Assembly: GCF_012275445.1 (NCBI RefSeq) | Contig: NZ_JAAZQK010000004.1 | Coordinates: 186,001 to 250,000 of the forward strand | Direction: 5' to 3' | Source: Rhizobacter sp. SG703 | GTDB taxonomy: Bacteria; Pseudomonadota; Gammaproteobacteria; Burkholderiales; Burkholderiaceae_C | Length of the DNA stretch: 64,000 nt | Part shown: positions 1 to 7,341 of the stretch, in pieces | Position numbering within the stretch: position 1 is the stretch's first letter | Layout: every line of letters begins with the position of its first letter | The notes under the pieces: generated by a model | The model's input: only the letters and a program-made list of their open reading frames with translations | Told to the model about the DNA's origin: nothing | The model's database searches: none | Program-made: the position numbers and the translations under genes

Positions 1-1
1 T

Positions 2-196
2 CGCCGAACTTCCGGGCCGTCATCTGACCATCCCAGCACGACCGAGGAGCTCGCCCCAGCGCAGAAAGGCAAGCCCCAGGCCTCTGCTCCAAAGCCACGG
101 CCCAAGGCCGGCGCGAAGAGCAGCGACAGCAATGCCGTCGTACGACAGCAAGCCCGCCAAGAGGCAAGGCTGCGAGCATTGAACATTGCAAAATGA
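2..196 (+). CDS. C-terminal end of an unidentified protein (cut by window edge)
   Basis: A plus-strand frame is open at the left edge and stops with TGA at 194-196, leaving the last 64 residues. They are rich in Ala, Lys, Pro, Ser and Gln (for example KPRPKAGAKSS), then turn into a charged stretch that looks helical (RQQARQEARLRALNIAK). This looks like a flexible tail and no family is recognisable from it. A strong hairpin terminator follows at 287-306, which supports a real transcript ending here. Confidence 0.45.
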   Translation, partial: RRTSGPSSDHPSTTEELAPAQKGKPQASAPKPRPKAGAKSSDSNAVVRQQARQEARLRALNIAK

Positions 197-286
197 ACCA
201 GCAGAAGGCGGGATGGTCGCTACCGTATTTTCCGGTCGCCAAGTGGGACTGAGCGCAAGGACTCAGACGCTCTAAGGCGGCGTAGG

Positions 287-306
287 AAAGCCCCCGAAGG
301 GGCTTT
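287..306. terminator. Rho-independent terminator between converging genes
   Basis: AAAGCCCC (287-294), loop CGAA, GGGGCTTT (299-306) form a perfect 8-bp stem that ends in T on one strand and A on the other. It can therefore stop transcripts from both sides: the partial gene on the left and the minus-strand gene that ends at 314. Confidence 0.85.
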
Positions 307-313
307 GATTGAA

Positions 314-997
314 CTAGCGCTGCGCGAAAGCTGCAGCTTCGCGTCGACCCGTTGACCGTTCCGACCACTGGCGCCCGCGGAGCTTTGCAGCCTCCCGCCG
401 CAATTCCTCGTCGGCCGCTTTGAACCCCTCGAGGGCACCTTTCTGAGCGACGGCGATGCAGGTCTTGGTGACATCGCGCAGGATGCTCTCGACTTCCCGT
501 GCATCGTCCAACGCGGCGCAGTCTGCCTTGGACCACATCTCCCCGAACTGCTCGGCAGCGAACTTGGCGTCGTCGCCCTTCTTGCCTTGCTCGCGTCGCA
601 GCTGAATCACCGCGTACGCGCATCCGGCGGCCTCTGGGTCCATGCCGAGCGCAACCGCCAACCGGACATAGAGCCCAGCCCAATCGCCGGCCTGCACATC
701 GAGGACCTGGCTGTAGACCAGCTCACTCGCCTCGGCCACAGGCTGTGCCTGACGCGTCGATTTGAAAATCTCCTGCACCTTCTGCATCAGCCGCTCGCGA
801 ACCAAGCCGTTCCTGCTGCGACGAACACTTGCAGGCGTGAACAGCTGCTCGTAGGTCGATGCAATCAATGTCGCCTGGTCCCGCGTCAGCCCGCAGTCCA
901 ACTTATGAAGGACGCGCGCCATTTCGGTTGCGGAGAACAGCTCGAGCGCCGCCTTCGTTGCGTTGGGCGAGAAGCGCCCATCGTTTCCAATTGCCAT
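314..997 (-). CDS. Hypothetical element protein, 227 aa
   Basis: I do not recognise this protein. The start at 997 (MAIGNDGRFSP) is preceded by an AGAGGAAAAG ribosome site, which is better than a frame extension to 1072 with no such site. The protein is soluble and mostly helical, with no signal peptide or membrane segment. The N-terminal third (KAALELFSATEMARVLHKLD) and the C-terminal part (ESILRDVTKTCIAVAQKG, then a Glu/Arg/Ala-rich helix) look like helical bundles. It lies downstream of the 70-residue gene at 1154-1366 on the same strand and probably shares its transcript. The bidirectional terminator at 287-306 follows its stop. Its function is unknown; the position suggests element maintenance, but this is only context. 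Confidence 0.6.
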   Translation of the reverse strand: MAIGNDGRFSPNATKAALELFSATEMARVLHKLDCGLTRDQATLIASTYEQLFTPASVRRSRNGLVRERLMQKVQEIFKSTRQAQPVAEASELVYSQVLDVQAGDWAGLYVRLAVALGMDPEAAGCAYAVIQLRREQGKKGDDAKFAAEQFGEMWSKADCAALDDAREVESILRDVTKTCIAVAQKGALEGFKAADEELRREAAKLRGRQWSERSTGRREAAAFAQR

Positions 998-1153
998 GTC
1001 TTTTCCTCTGGGTGGTTTCCTTGAAGCCGCAGGTTTCCCGTGCGGCATCTTGTGTAGGTACCACTGCAGCACCGCGCCGCCGACGACCGTCGCGTGGCGA
1101 GCCCCTTACTCCAGAGAGCGCCCCCGCACCTGGCGGGGGCTGGATGAACCAAT

Positions 1154-1366
1154 TCAGGACGATTCGGGCAGCAGCTTTGCCGCCTCTACCTGCAGGGCCG
1201 CCACTCTTGCCCTGTGCGTGCTCGGCACGTTAGGCAGGCCGAGTTCGACGCAAAGTTCCGACACCATCTGCTCGGTCAACGGCATCTCTAACTGATGCAG
1301 ATGGGTGTGCAGGATGAGTTGAAGGCAAAGGCGTTGGCGCTCGGTGCGTGGGCCGTTGATGGGCAT
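1154..1366 (-). CDS. Small hypothetical protein, 70 aa
   Basis: A 70-residue frame starts at an ATG preceded by AAGG about 7 bases away. The sequence (LHQLEMPLTEQMVSELCVEL, then VPSTHRARVAALQVEAAKL) predicts two amphipathic helices with a short proline link, and the C-terminus reads like a coiled helix. It precedes the 227-aa gene on the same strand with a gap of about 150 bases. A perfect 18-bp palindrome (1487-1504) lies about 120 bases upstream and may be its operator. No family is recognised. The length and mild codon bias make it a plausible real gene, but it is not certain. Confidence 0.45.
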   Translation of the reverse strand: MPINGPRTERQRLCLQLILHTHLHQLEMPLTEQMVSELCVELGLPNVPSTHRARVAALQVEAAKLLPESS

Positions 1367-1486
1367 GGTTGACCTTGAGTCGTTGTGATGCAGCGTATAG
1401 GTAGCGGCATGGCAAGGTTGATGTCCATCCCCTGACGCCGAGCGCGAGGGTGCGTCGCAGTCCGTCGGATTGCCCCAGGCGCTGCT

Positions 1487-1504
1487 GTTTTCAACGTTGA
1501 AAAC
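1487..1504. promoter_or_regulatory. Perfect 18-bp palindrome, likely operator
   Basis: GTTTTCAACGTTGAAAAC is exactly its own reverse complement. It is AT-rich in a GC-rich setting and lies in the gap between two minus-strand genes (start of 1154-1366 and end of 1628-1867). This is the size and symmetry expected of a dimeric repressor site on a plasmid-like element. The cognate regulator is unknown. Confidence 0.6.
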
Positions 1505-1627
1505 GCCCCAGCACCTCGCTAGTGTGGGGGGCTCAAAGTCTTCGAACTTATCTACGCCAGGACATGGCTCACTGTAGGCTGGTCGATGGCCCCGAGAGAG
1601 GCTACTAATCGGTCTGGGTGTGCTCCA

Positions 1628-1867
1628 CTAACGCGGGCCCAGCAACAGTCCCAGCATCGGGCCTTCGCAGTCGACGGGGCGTTCCCTCCACTCACAGACC
1701 CATCTTCCATCGTCCTCAAGTACCTCGCCGAGTTGAACGGGTTGCACTTCCGCAGGACTGAGTGGGCGAATCAGACCTGCCCGGACAAAGTCCGTCTTGT
1801 CGCAGACGACGACGGTCGAGTCCGCATTCTGTCGTTGGAGGAGCTCAATGAGCGCGCTGACCTTCAT
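1628..1867 (-). CDS. Small conserved-type hypothetical protein, 79 aa
   Basis: The N-terminus MKVSALIELLQRQNADSTVV resembles small proteins common on phages and islands that begin with a short helix followed by a strand pair and an acidic patch (I am recalling the pattern, not a named family). The middle (LIRPLSPAEVQPVQLGEV) and the tryptophan-rich end (DDGRWVCEWRERP) look like a compact alpha/beta fold. The start at 1867 is the only reasonable one, although the ribosome site is weak. It stands alone between longer genes on the same strand. Its function is unknown. Confidence 0.55.
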   Translation of the reverse strand: MKVSALIELLQRQNADSTVVVCDKTDFVRAGLIRPLSPAEVQPVQLGEVLEDDGRWVCEWRERPVDCEGPMLGLLLGPR

Positions 1868-2042
1868 TTCGTTGTTCCAAGCTTTTGAGGGAATTTCTAC
1901 CCGCAGCCTTGCTATGTCACCACATTGTGTGCGACGCAGCGCCGGGCCTGCCCACTACGCCAAGCCCGCTGGGCAACGAGCGCGCCGGACAAGTGCAAGA
2001 CTGCGTGGCGCACCACACTAGCCTCTACTTACCCGGCCAGGC

Positions 2043-3251
2043 TCAGAAACCCCCGCGCCGTTCGCGCAGGGCAATAGACGCCACGGACTCCATGCGGATG
2101 CCGGTCAGGCGGTGCTCCGAATCCTGGGTCAGTTCGGTGAGCCATACCTGCTCGCCCAGCCGCTCGGGGTCGAAGCCGGCCGTGAGTCGAGCGTTCTTCT
2201 GCAGCATGACCTGCACGTCGGCCCTCGACAGCCACCGCTCGTACGCATCCAACAGCTTCGCGCGCAGGTTGGCGTGCGGGTGGTTACGCGTGACCAGGGT
2301 GAACTTCGTGACCAGTCCACGCTCCAGGCTGGCGTCGAGCATCCGTCCCAGATAGAAGATGCCGTTGAACGACCTGCCCTGGGTCACCGCGTCCTTCTTG
2401 CTCGCCTCGACTTCCGTCCAGTCGATGTCGCCGAAGACATGGGGCGGCGTCGAATGCGGGTTGTGGCCGGTGGCATCCAGATAGCGCTCGCGTTCTGGTT
2501 GTTCGTCGAGCAGCAGCACATCGGGCCTGCGCGTGAAGTACCGACGATTCGCCTCGGTGTTCGCAACGCCGGTAAGGCCCAGTTCCGCGGGCGTCAGATA
2601 CAGAGCCCCCGACATCGCGACGAGCTGCTCCCTTATCGTGGCCACCCTGGTGCCGGCGTCGGCCGGCGTGGGCTGCCGCGCTAGGCCGGACCGGATGGCA
2701 TATTCGCCCCAGACCCGCAGCGACGGCCTGATGAGCCGGCGGGCAACGATGTACTGCTGCTCGAGTAGCCGGTGCTGGTCCTGCACCGAGCCGACGTGGG
2801 TCATGTTGTGGATGTTCTGGCGGCCGCGGACCCGGTAGCCAGCGTCGAGAACACGTTGTGCGCCGCGGCGCGTGAGCCAGTAGTAGCGCCCGGCCAAATG
2901 GTCTGAAGTCGTGCGCTCGACGATTGCGACGTTCAGCAGCTTCTCTTCGACCAGCTTGTGCAGTCGGCGTCGGGTCGCATGCACCGCGCTGGCACTCGTC
3001 ACGCTGCCATGGCCGTTGCACGCCGGGTAGACCACGGCGTACTCGTCGGCGTAGCCCTGCATGCCGGCAACCGGCTCGAGATGCCCCCGATAGAAGAGTG
3101 CCAGCTCCGCTTCGCGCATGGAGCCCAGGACGCCGATGGCGTGCAGCAGTGCGAGGTCGGTGGCGGAATCGTCGTCGAACAGCCACGGCTGCACGCGTTC
3201 AAGTAGCTCCCGCGCATTTGGCATCAAAGGCAAGAGCATGTGCTCAAGCAC
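2043..3251 (-). CDS. Winged-helix protein resembling the replication-relaxation family, 402 aa
   Basis: The N-terminal 140 residues look like a winged helix: a helical start (TDLALLHAIGVLGSMREAEL), then RRLHKLVEEKLLNVAIVER and a wing ending in YYWLTRRGAQRVLDAG. That arrangement is typical of replication-relaxation (Replic_Relax) proteins of plasmids and integrative elements. The C-terminal half contains PDVLLLDEQPERERYLDATG and DIDWTEVEASKKD, a Glu-x-x-x-Lys-like stretch that recalls nuclease-type domains without proving one. It overlaps the 3' end of the gene at 3244-4371 by 8 bases, so the two are translationally coupled. Family knowledge suggests a role at the origin of transfer or replication; the exact job is inferred. 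Confidence 0.55.
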   Translation of the reverse strand: MLEHMLLPLMPNARELLERVQPWLFDDDSATDLALLHAIGVLGSMREAELALFYRGHLEPVAGMQGYADEYAVVYPACNGHGSVTSASAVHATRRRLHKLVEEKLLNVAIVERTTSDHLAGRYYWLTRRGAQRVLDAGYRVRGRQNIHNMTHVGSVQDQHRLLEQQYIVARRLIRPSLRVWGEYAIRSGLARQPTPADAGTRVATIREQLVAMSGALYLTPAELGLTGVANTEANRRYFTRRPDVLLLDEQPERERYLDATGHNPHSTPPHVFGDIDWTEVEASKKDAVTQGRSFNGIFYLGRMLDASLERGLVTKFTLVTRNHPHANLRAKLLDAYERWLSRADVQVMLQKNARLTAGFDPERLGEQVWLTELTQDSEHRLTGIRMESVASIALRERRGGF

Positions 3252-4371
3252 GATGGCGCTCCATCAGCGTCCGGATACTGGCGGCATGGGGTCTCAAGGA
3301 GGTGAAGAATGTGGCCAGCTTGTCGACGCGGTACTTCCCGTCCTGGGTCCAGAAGACCTCCTTGTCTGCAGCTTTCAAGATGGCCCGAGCGAGCCGCGTG
3401 TCGTTCAATGCCGCGCCAGCTTCAGTCGGCATTCGACGACCGATGACTTCGATGGCGATGCTGCGCCCGAGCAGCAGCGAGGCCACCTTTGCGAGCTCCC
3501 GGTAGCTCGCGACGCTGGCGCCGTTTGATGAGCCTGGCCGGTCGGTGGCATAGGTGTAGGTCGACCGGTCTGTCGTGCTGACCTTGCACCAGAGGTTGGC
3601 AAGGCAGTTCAAGACGGCTCGCGGGAGCGGGTCGAGGTTCTGTTGCCGATTGACGTCGGCCGCTAGGGCGGCCGGCCCGACAAGCGTCAAGTCCTTGCCG
3701 GCGCGGTAGAGGGCCAGGCAGTGTTCGAACACGAGCGCGCGCTTGGCCATGTCGCTGACCGTGGTCAGTGACTTCGAAGCGTCGGGCAAGGCCAGCCCGA
3801 AGTTGTGCCGCATGTATCGCAAGCCTCCAGCGTTCAGGTAGTAGTAGAAGCAGGCGCCGACCTTCTTCCTGCCGAGCGCGCGCAGCACCGGCCGGTGGCC
3901 TTCGGTGGCCAGGCGTTGCGCAACGCTGCCGGCGCGGGCTTGCGGACACAGGCGCAGGGTCAGGGCTTGGGCTTGCCGATGCCGCGCGCCTTCCGTGGCA
4001 AGGTCCTTGAAGACCCACTCGCCCAGTTGTCGGGTGTTCAGAAGTCCGAAATGCCCCACGGCATAGGTGGCAGCCCACTCGTAGTCCTGCGCCTTGTCCC
4101 AGGTCGCGATGCCCTTCGACCGGAACTTTTTCAAGGGTTCGGCCGAGGAGGGTTTATTGCGGCTGCGCGGCGCGGCGCCGCGCGACTGCGCGCTGCCGTT
4201 TTCAGCGCTCGCGTCATGGCTCGGCAGGTGGTTGCGTGTGGGCGCTGCTGCAGGCGCAGCATCGAGCTGTGCAACCAAACTCGTGTGGACGACCGCTGCC
4301 GCGGTCTCAGGCCCGACATGCCGGGTTTTGGCCTCTTGAGGCCGCGCTGTGTTCGTGGTGTTGTTTGTCAT
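3244..4371 (-). CDS. Replication-relaxation-like partner protein, 375 aa
   Basis: The first 90 residues are low-complexity and charged (Ala, Thr, Pro, Arg). They are followed by a likely winged-helix region: YAVGHFGLLNTRQLGEWVF, then RLCPQARAGSVAQRL and YYYLNAGGLRYMRHNF, where the last part reads as the wing and tail seen in the downstream gene. The rest is helical with no recognisable catalytic motif. GGAG stands 6 bases before the ATG at 4371. The gene runs straight into 2043-3251 with an 8-base overlap. Upstream lies a 581-base gap full of inverted repeats. The pair plus this gap has the layout of an element's mobilisation or replication locus, but that is inference from context. Confidence 0.5.
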   Translation of the reverse strand: MTNNTTNTARPQEAKTRHVGPETAAAVVHTSLVAQLDAAPAAAPTRNHLPSHDASAENGSAQSRGAAPRSRNKPSSAEPLKKFRSKGIATWDKAQDYEWAATYAVGHFGLLNTRQLGEWVFKDLATEGARHRQAQALTLRLCPQARAGSVAQRLATEGHRPVLRALGRKKVGACFYYYLNAGGLRYMRHNFGLALPDASKSLTTVSDMAKRALVFEHCLALYRAGKDLTLVGPAALAADVNRQQNLDPLPRAVLNCLANLWCKVSTTDRSTYTYATDRPGSSNGASVASYRELAKVASLLLGRSIAIEVIGRRMPTEAGAALNDTRLARAILKAADKEVFWTQDGKYRVDKLATFFTSLRPHAASIRTLMERHRA

Positions 4372-4952
4372 CAGGGCTCCGAAAGCGCACTCGCTTTCGG
4401 ACGTATAGGCACTACGAGTGCACCGTCGATGGCTATGGGCGTGCTTGGTCCCGCCGGGACCCGCGACACGCTTATGGGGACGACCCGGCCGGGGAGTAAG
4501 CGCTCCGCGCTACCAGCCCCGACCGCCTCATCCCCCTACCGGCGGACTCGGCGGTCGGCACTGCCGCCGGGTCGTCCCCATGGAGCCGAGCTTCCGCTCA
4601 GCTCCGTCGGTCCGGCTTACCGCCGGACTGGGCCGCATCCGCAGCCCACCCCTCCGGGGCTTGGGCAACCGTGTCGCGAAGGGCATAACTGTGTCGCCTC
4701 GTGCTGCCGCAAGCGGCGACAAAGCCGATTCGGCATCCGCCGACTTGGCATCGCAATCGGCGTCGCCACTGGACGGTCTGCGATTGCCGAGGCTCAACGT
4801 CGGCATCGTGCACCGGCAACTTCGCGGTGCGTGACGGCGCACTCGCACGCCGGCGTCAATGCGCGTCGCGGTATTGCTTGCAATGCGGTCGCTGTGTGGT
4901 GTGGGAGACCGGTTGCTATACGAGTCACTGCAACCAACCCAGGGGAATCCCA
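4372..4952. other. Gene-free, inverted-repeat-rich region; candidate oriT or origin
   Basis: No convincing gene lies in these 581 bases between divergent genes. By eye they hold GGTCCC/GGGACC with a 3-base loop (4447-4461); a 16-base perfect inverted repeat ATGGGGACGACCCGGC at 4474-4489 with its complement at 4566-4581; nested inside it CCGACCGCC (4519-4527) with GGCGGTCGG (4550-4558); and GTCCGGC/GCCGGAC (4610-4628). Such nested repeats beside replication-relaxation-like genes fit an origin of transfer or replication, or a structured leader. The last 60 bases must also hold the promoter and the AGGGGA ribosome site of the next gene. Confidence 0.5.
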
Positions 4953-5780
4953 ATGACTCAAACCAAATCGTCAACCGCAGGCGTACATGCCAAGAAGAGC
5001 CGCCCCGAACCTCTGCACATCATGGTCCTTCAGCGCTGCTCACCCGGCCTCCGGCCGGGCCCCATCCATGTGGTCAAGAAGGTGTTAAAGGATGTCGAGG
5101 TGGGCTCGACGGTCAAGAAGTGCCGCGTGCCTGTGACCATCGAGTACAGCTTGCCTGCAGGCACCGGCGCGCTGACTGCGGCCGACAAAAGGGCGTTTGC
5201 CGACGAAGGGCTGTCCGCGCGCGAAATCGCCTATGTCGAGGACAAGCTGCCGGAGAAGAAAGCGAGGAGCGACGCACACCAGGCCGCGTTCGAGGCCGAA
5301 GAGGCGACACGGCTGAAGAAGAAACTCACGAAGCGCCTCATCGCACAGCTATCGGCAGACCCCGAACTCGCCGCAGGTGTCATTGCAGCGTTGGAAGGCT
5401 CGGCCGCCGCCGATTCGACCATGGCAGCAGCGCCAACTACTTCGAATGCAGCCGTCACGCTGAGCGACAAGATTTCCAGCCTGCGCACTCTTCTTGACGA
5501 GGTGGGTGGCGACATCGAGGCCTATAAGGAAGCGGCAAAGGTCGGCAAGTACTTCGACAAGGACAAGCTGCGAGCCATGCTGAGCGAGGACGCCGAGCGC
5601 GATTGGAAGCTGTGCTGGTTCGCTTTCAGTCGGATGATTGACCAAGCTGTCCGAACTCCCTTTGCTCGTAAGAACGGCTGGGCCAGCGACCCTGAGTTGT
5701 CTCAGCTCGCAACGGCACACGGATACAAAGCGGGAGTTCCTGAAACCACGCGGTCAGGTGTCCGGGTCTCGATAACTTGA
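4953..5780 (+). CDS. Hypothetical protein, 275 aa
   Basis: The ATG at 4953 follows AGGGGA at good spacing, and the frame upstream of it is just the repeat-rich gap. The N-terminal 100 residues are a compact, probably beta-rich segment (PLHIMVLQRCSPGLRPGPIH, then VGSTVKKCRVPVTIEYSLP). A long charged helix follows (AFEAEEATRLKKKLTKRLIA), then an Ala/Thr-rich linker and a C-terminal domain with Trp and Phe (AERDWKLCWFAFSRMIDQA). I recognise no family. It is transcribed toward the sigma-factor module 210 bases downstream, but that module has its own promoter-like motif, so the two need not be one operon. Confidence 0.6.
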   Translation: MTQTKSSTAGVHAKKSRPEPLHIMVLQRCSPGLRPGPIHVVKKVLKDVEVGSTVKKCRVPVTIEYSLPAGTGALTAADKRAFADEGLSAREIAYVEDKLPEKKARSDAHQAAFEAEEATRLKKKLTKRLIAQLSADPELAAGVIAALEGSAAADSTMAAAPTTSNAAVTLSDKISSLRTLLDEVGGDIEAYKEAAKVGKYFDKDKLRAMLSEDAERDWKLCWFAFSRMIDQAVRTPFARKNGWASDPELSQLATAHGYKAGVPETTRSGVRVSIT

Positions 5781-5890
5781 CGGTCGATGCGGGCAGTCGG
5801 CGCGCGTTATCGGATACTGTTGCAACTGGATACACGCGTTTGCCGCCATGGGTGCTGCTCCAGGAGGTCGTTTCACCAGTGCAGCAGGCG

Positions 5891-5921
5891 GCTTCCGATT
5901 TCCGGCTTCTCTTGCGACTTA
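5891..5921 (+). promoter_or_regulatory. Promoter-like two-block motif before the sigma-like gene
   Basis: GCTTCCGATTTCC (5891-5903), nine bases, then TGCGACTTA (5913-5921), 71 bases before the ATG of the sigma-like gene. The same two blocks with the same 9-base spacing occur at 10679-10709 before the ubiquitin-like operon. Block spacing fits the -35 and -10 elements of a promoter read by an alternative sigma factor. The obvious candidate is the product of the gene it precedes, which would make it autoregulated. That assignment is inference. Confidence 0.65.
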
Positions 5922-5992
5922 GTCATGCAGGGGGGCGTCCCCGAGATACCGAAATGGACGGGGGGCGTTCGCATGACCAACGGAAAACAACG

Positions 5993-6709
5993 ATGTACAC
6001 ACGAGAACCTGACGCGGTCCTAGAGGCCCTCGACGACCGTTCTCTGCGGGCCAGGTTGGCGCGCACGGACTGGGAACGCGACCCGCTTTTCGTCACCGAC
6101 GAGCAGGTCTTCAGCCTGTTCAGGCGGGCACGAGCCAAGGGCGACGCAGCCAGAATCGGGCTTTTCGCCGAGGCGTTCAACGAGCGCCTGCTTGAGCGGT
6201 CGCGCAAGTTCGTCCTCCGGGCGCGCATCTTTCCGGGGCTCATCGACGACCTCAAACGGGCTGCGCACGAGCTTGCCTCCTGCATCTGGGAGCACCTTCT
6301 ATCGAGCGCGAGCGATGCCGCGCACGCAGAACGGGCGTTCGGGCAGTTCTTTGACCGACGGGCTATCGACTTTCAGCGAGGCCTTCTGGCGAAGAAGCGC
6401 AAGCTGCAGTCCAGCCTTGACGCCGATGAGGATGATGAAGACGAGTCGGTGTCGGCGACCGACGACCTCGAAGAACTGCAGGACCACAACACACCGGACC
6501 TTCTCGCTGCTCGACAGCAGAGGTTCGAGCGCGCGAACAGTCGCCTGCTCGAAATCCTCACGGAGAAGGAATACACCACCTATGCGCTGCTCTATGGCGC
6601 CGACTGGCAGGTCCAGGAAGTAGCTGCAGCGCTCAAGGTGACCGTCAAGAGCGTGAACAACTACAAGAGAAGCGCGCTCGCGAAAATCGACAAGGAGTTC
6701 AAGCAATGA
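5993..6709 (+). CDS. Sigma-70-like (ECF-type) regulatory factor, 238 aa
   Basis: The C-terminal 50 residues read as sigma region 4: LTEKEYTTYALLYGADW, then QVQEVAAALKVTVKSVNNYK as helix-turn-helix and RSALAKIDKEF. The middle (RARIFPGLIDDLKRAAHELA, then FGQFFDRRAIDFQRG) resembles region 2 of ECF sigma factors, with the conserved DDL-type core-binding helix. An acidic linker (DADEDDEDESVSATDD) joins them. The start at 5993 follows GGA at about 8 bases; an in-frame ATG at 5954 would add 13 residues. Its stop overlaps the start of the next gene (ATGA at 6706). A promoter-like motif lies just upstream and recurs before the ubiquitin-like operon, which makes this the likely activator of both. It could instead be a non-sigma DNA-binding protein with a similar helix-turn-helix. 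Confidence 0.65.
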   Translation: MYTREPDAVLEALDDRSLRARLARTDWERDPLFVTDEQVFSLFRRARAKGDAARIGLFAEAFNERLLERSRKFVLRARIFPGLIDDLKRAAHELASCIWEHLLSSASDAAHAERAFGQFFDRRAIDFQRGLLAKKRKLQSSLDADEDDEDESVSATDDLEELQDHNTPDLLAARQQRFERANSRLLEILTEKEYTTYALLYGADWQVQEVAAALKVTVKSVNNYKRSALAKIDKEFKQ

Positions 6710-7341
6710 CAACGCCCACCCGCAGGCTGTCGCTCGACGAAGTGCTTGACGAGTTCTTCTACTCGGCCGACAAGCCGACCCCTGCCCAAGTGCTTCGCGC
6801 ATGCGAGGCTCACCCTGAGTACCGCGACGACATCGTGGAGTTCGCAGCGCTCTGGACTGCCTACCAGGCATCGTCGGAGCCTGTTGAAGACTCTTCGCTT
6901 CCGAAGGCGACCGCCGACGATGTGGCGCGCCTGCAGAGCTACGTTCTCAATCGGATTCACGAGCTTGATGGAAAGACGGCGCAGACCTCTGACCTCGAAG
7001 CCACAAAACGCGCCATCTCGACCCTGGCTGGCGGCAAGCTGGGTCGAGCTGCTGCGGCGGCGGGATTCACCAGCTCGCTGCTAATGACCAAGGTGCTCAC
7101 GACCATCACCAACGTCCCGCCTAGAGTGATTCGGGACTTGGCTAAACATCTGAACGTGGCGCCGGCAAGCCTGCGTCAGTGCATCGGGCCGCAGCTCGCA
7201 GGCGCTAGAAACTACAGCTCAACCCGCCAGCCCGATGCGCCTGGCTTGGAGACCTGGGAAAGTGCCGTTCGTTCCTTGCCAGAGAGCGAGGCCGAAAAGA
7301 AGCGACTCCTGGGGTTCCAGACGGAGGAAGACGCCTCGTGA
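6706..7341 (+). CDS. Putative anti-sigma or repressor-like regulator, 211 aa
   Basis: It overlaps the sigma-like gene by 4 bases (ATGA) and the protease-helicase gene by 4 bases (GTGA), so all three are translationally coupled. The N-terminal 60 residues (LSLDEVLDEFFYSADKPTPA, then VLRACEAHPEYRDDIVEFAA) form acidic helices of the sort that could mask a sigma factor. Residues 110-165 (SSLLMTKVLTTITNVPPRVI, then LAKHLNVAPASLRQC) look like an XRE-type helical DNA-binding or dimerisation unit. ImmA/IrrE proteases are known to cut partner XRE-family repressors such as ImmR and DdrO, and the next gene begins with such a protease. The proposal that this protein is the cleaved inhibitor is therefore reasonable inference. 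No named family is recognised. Confidence 0.55.
   Translation: MTTPTRRLSLDEVLDEFFYSADKPTPAQVLRACEAHPEYRDDIVEFAALWTAYQASSEPVEDSSLPKATADDVARLQSYVLNRIHELDGKTAQTSDLEATKRAISTLAGGKLGRAAAAAGFTSSLLMTKVLTTITNVPPRVIRDLAKHLNVAPASLRQCIGPQLAGARNYSSTRQPDAPGLETWESAVRSLPESEAEKKRLLGFQTEEDAS

Noticed and set aside
2043..3251. Calling the 402-aa protein a relaxase
   Set aside because: No HUH or Tyr-relaxase motif is visible; only the winged helix and a weak nuclease-like segment are.
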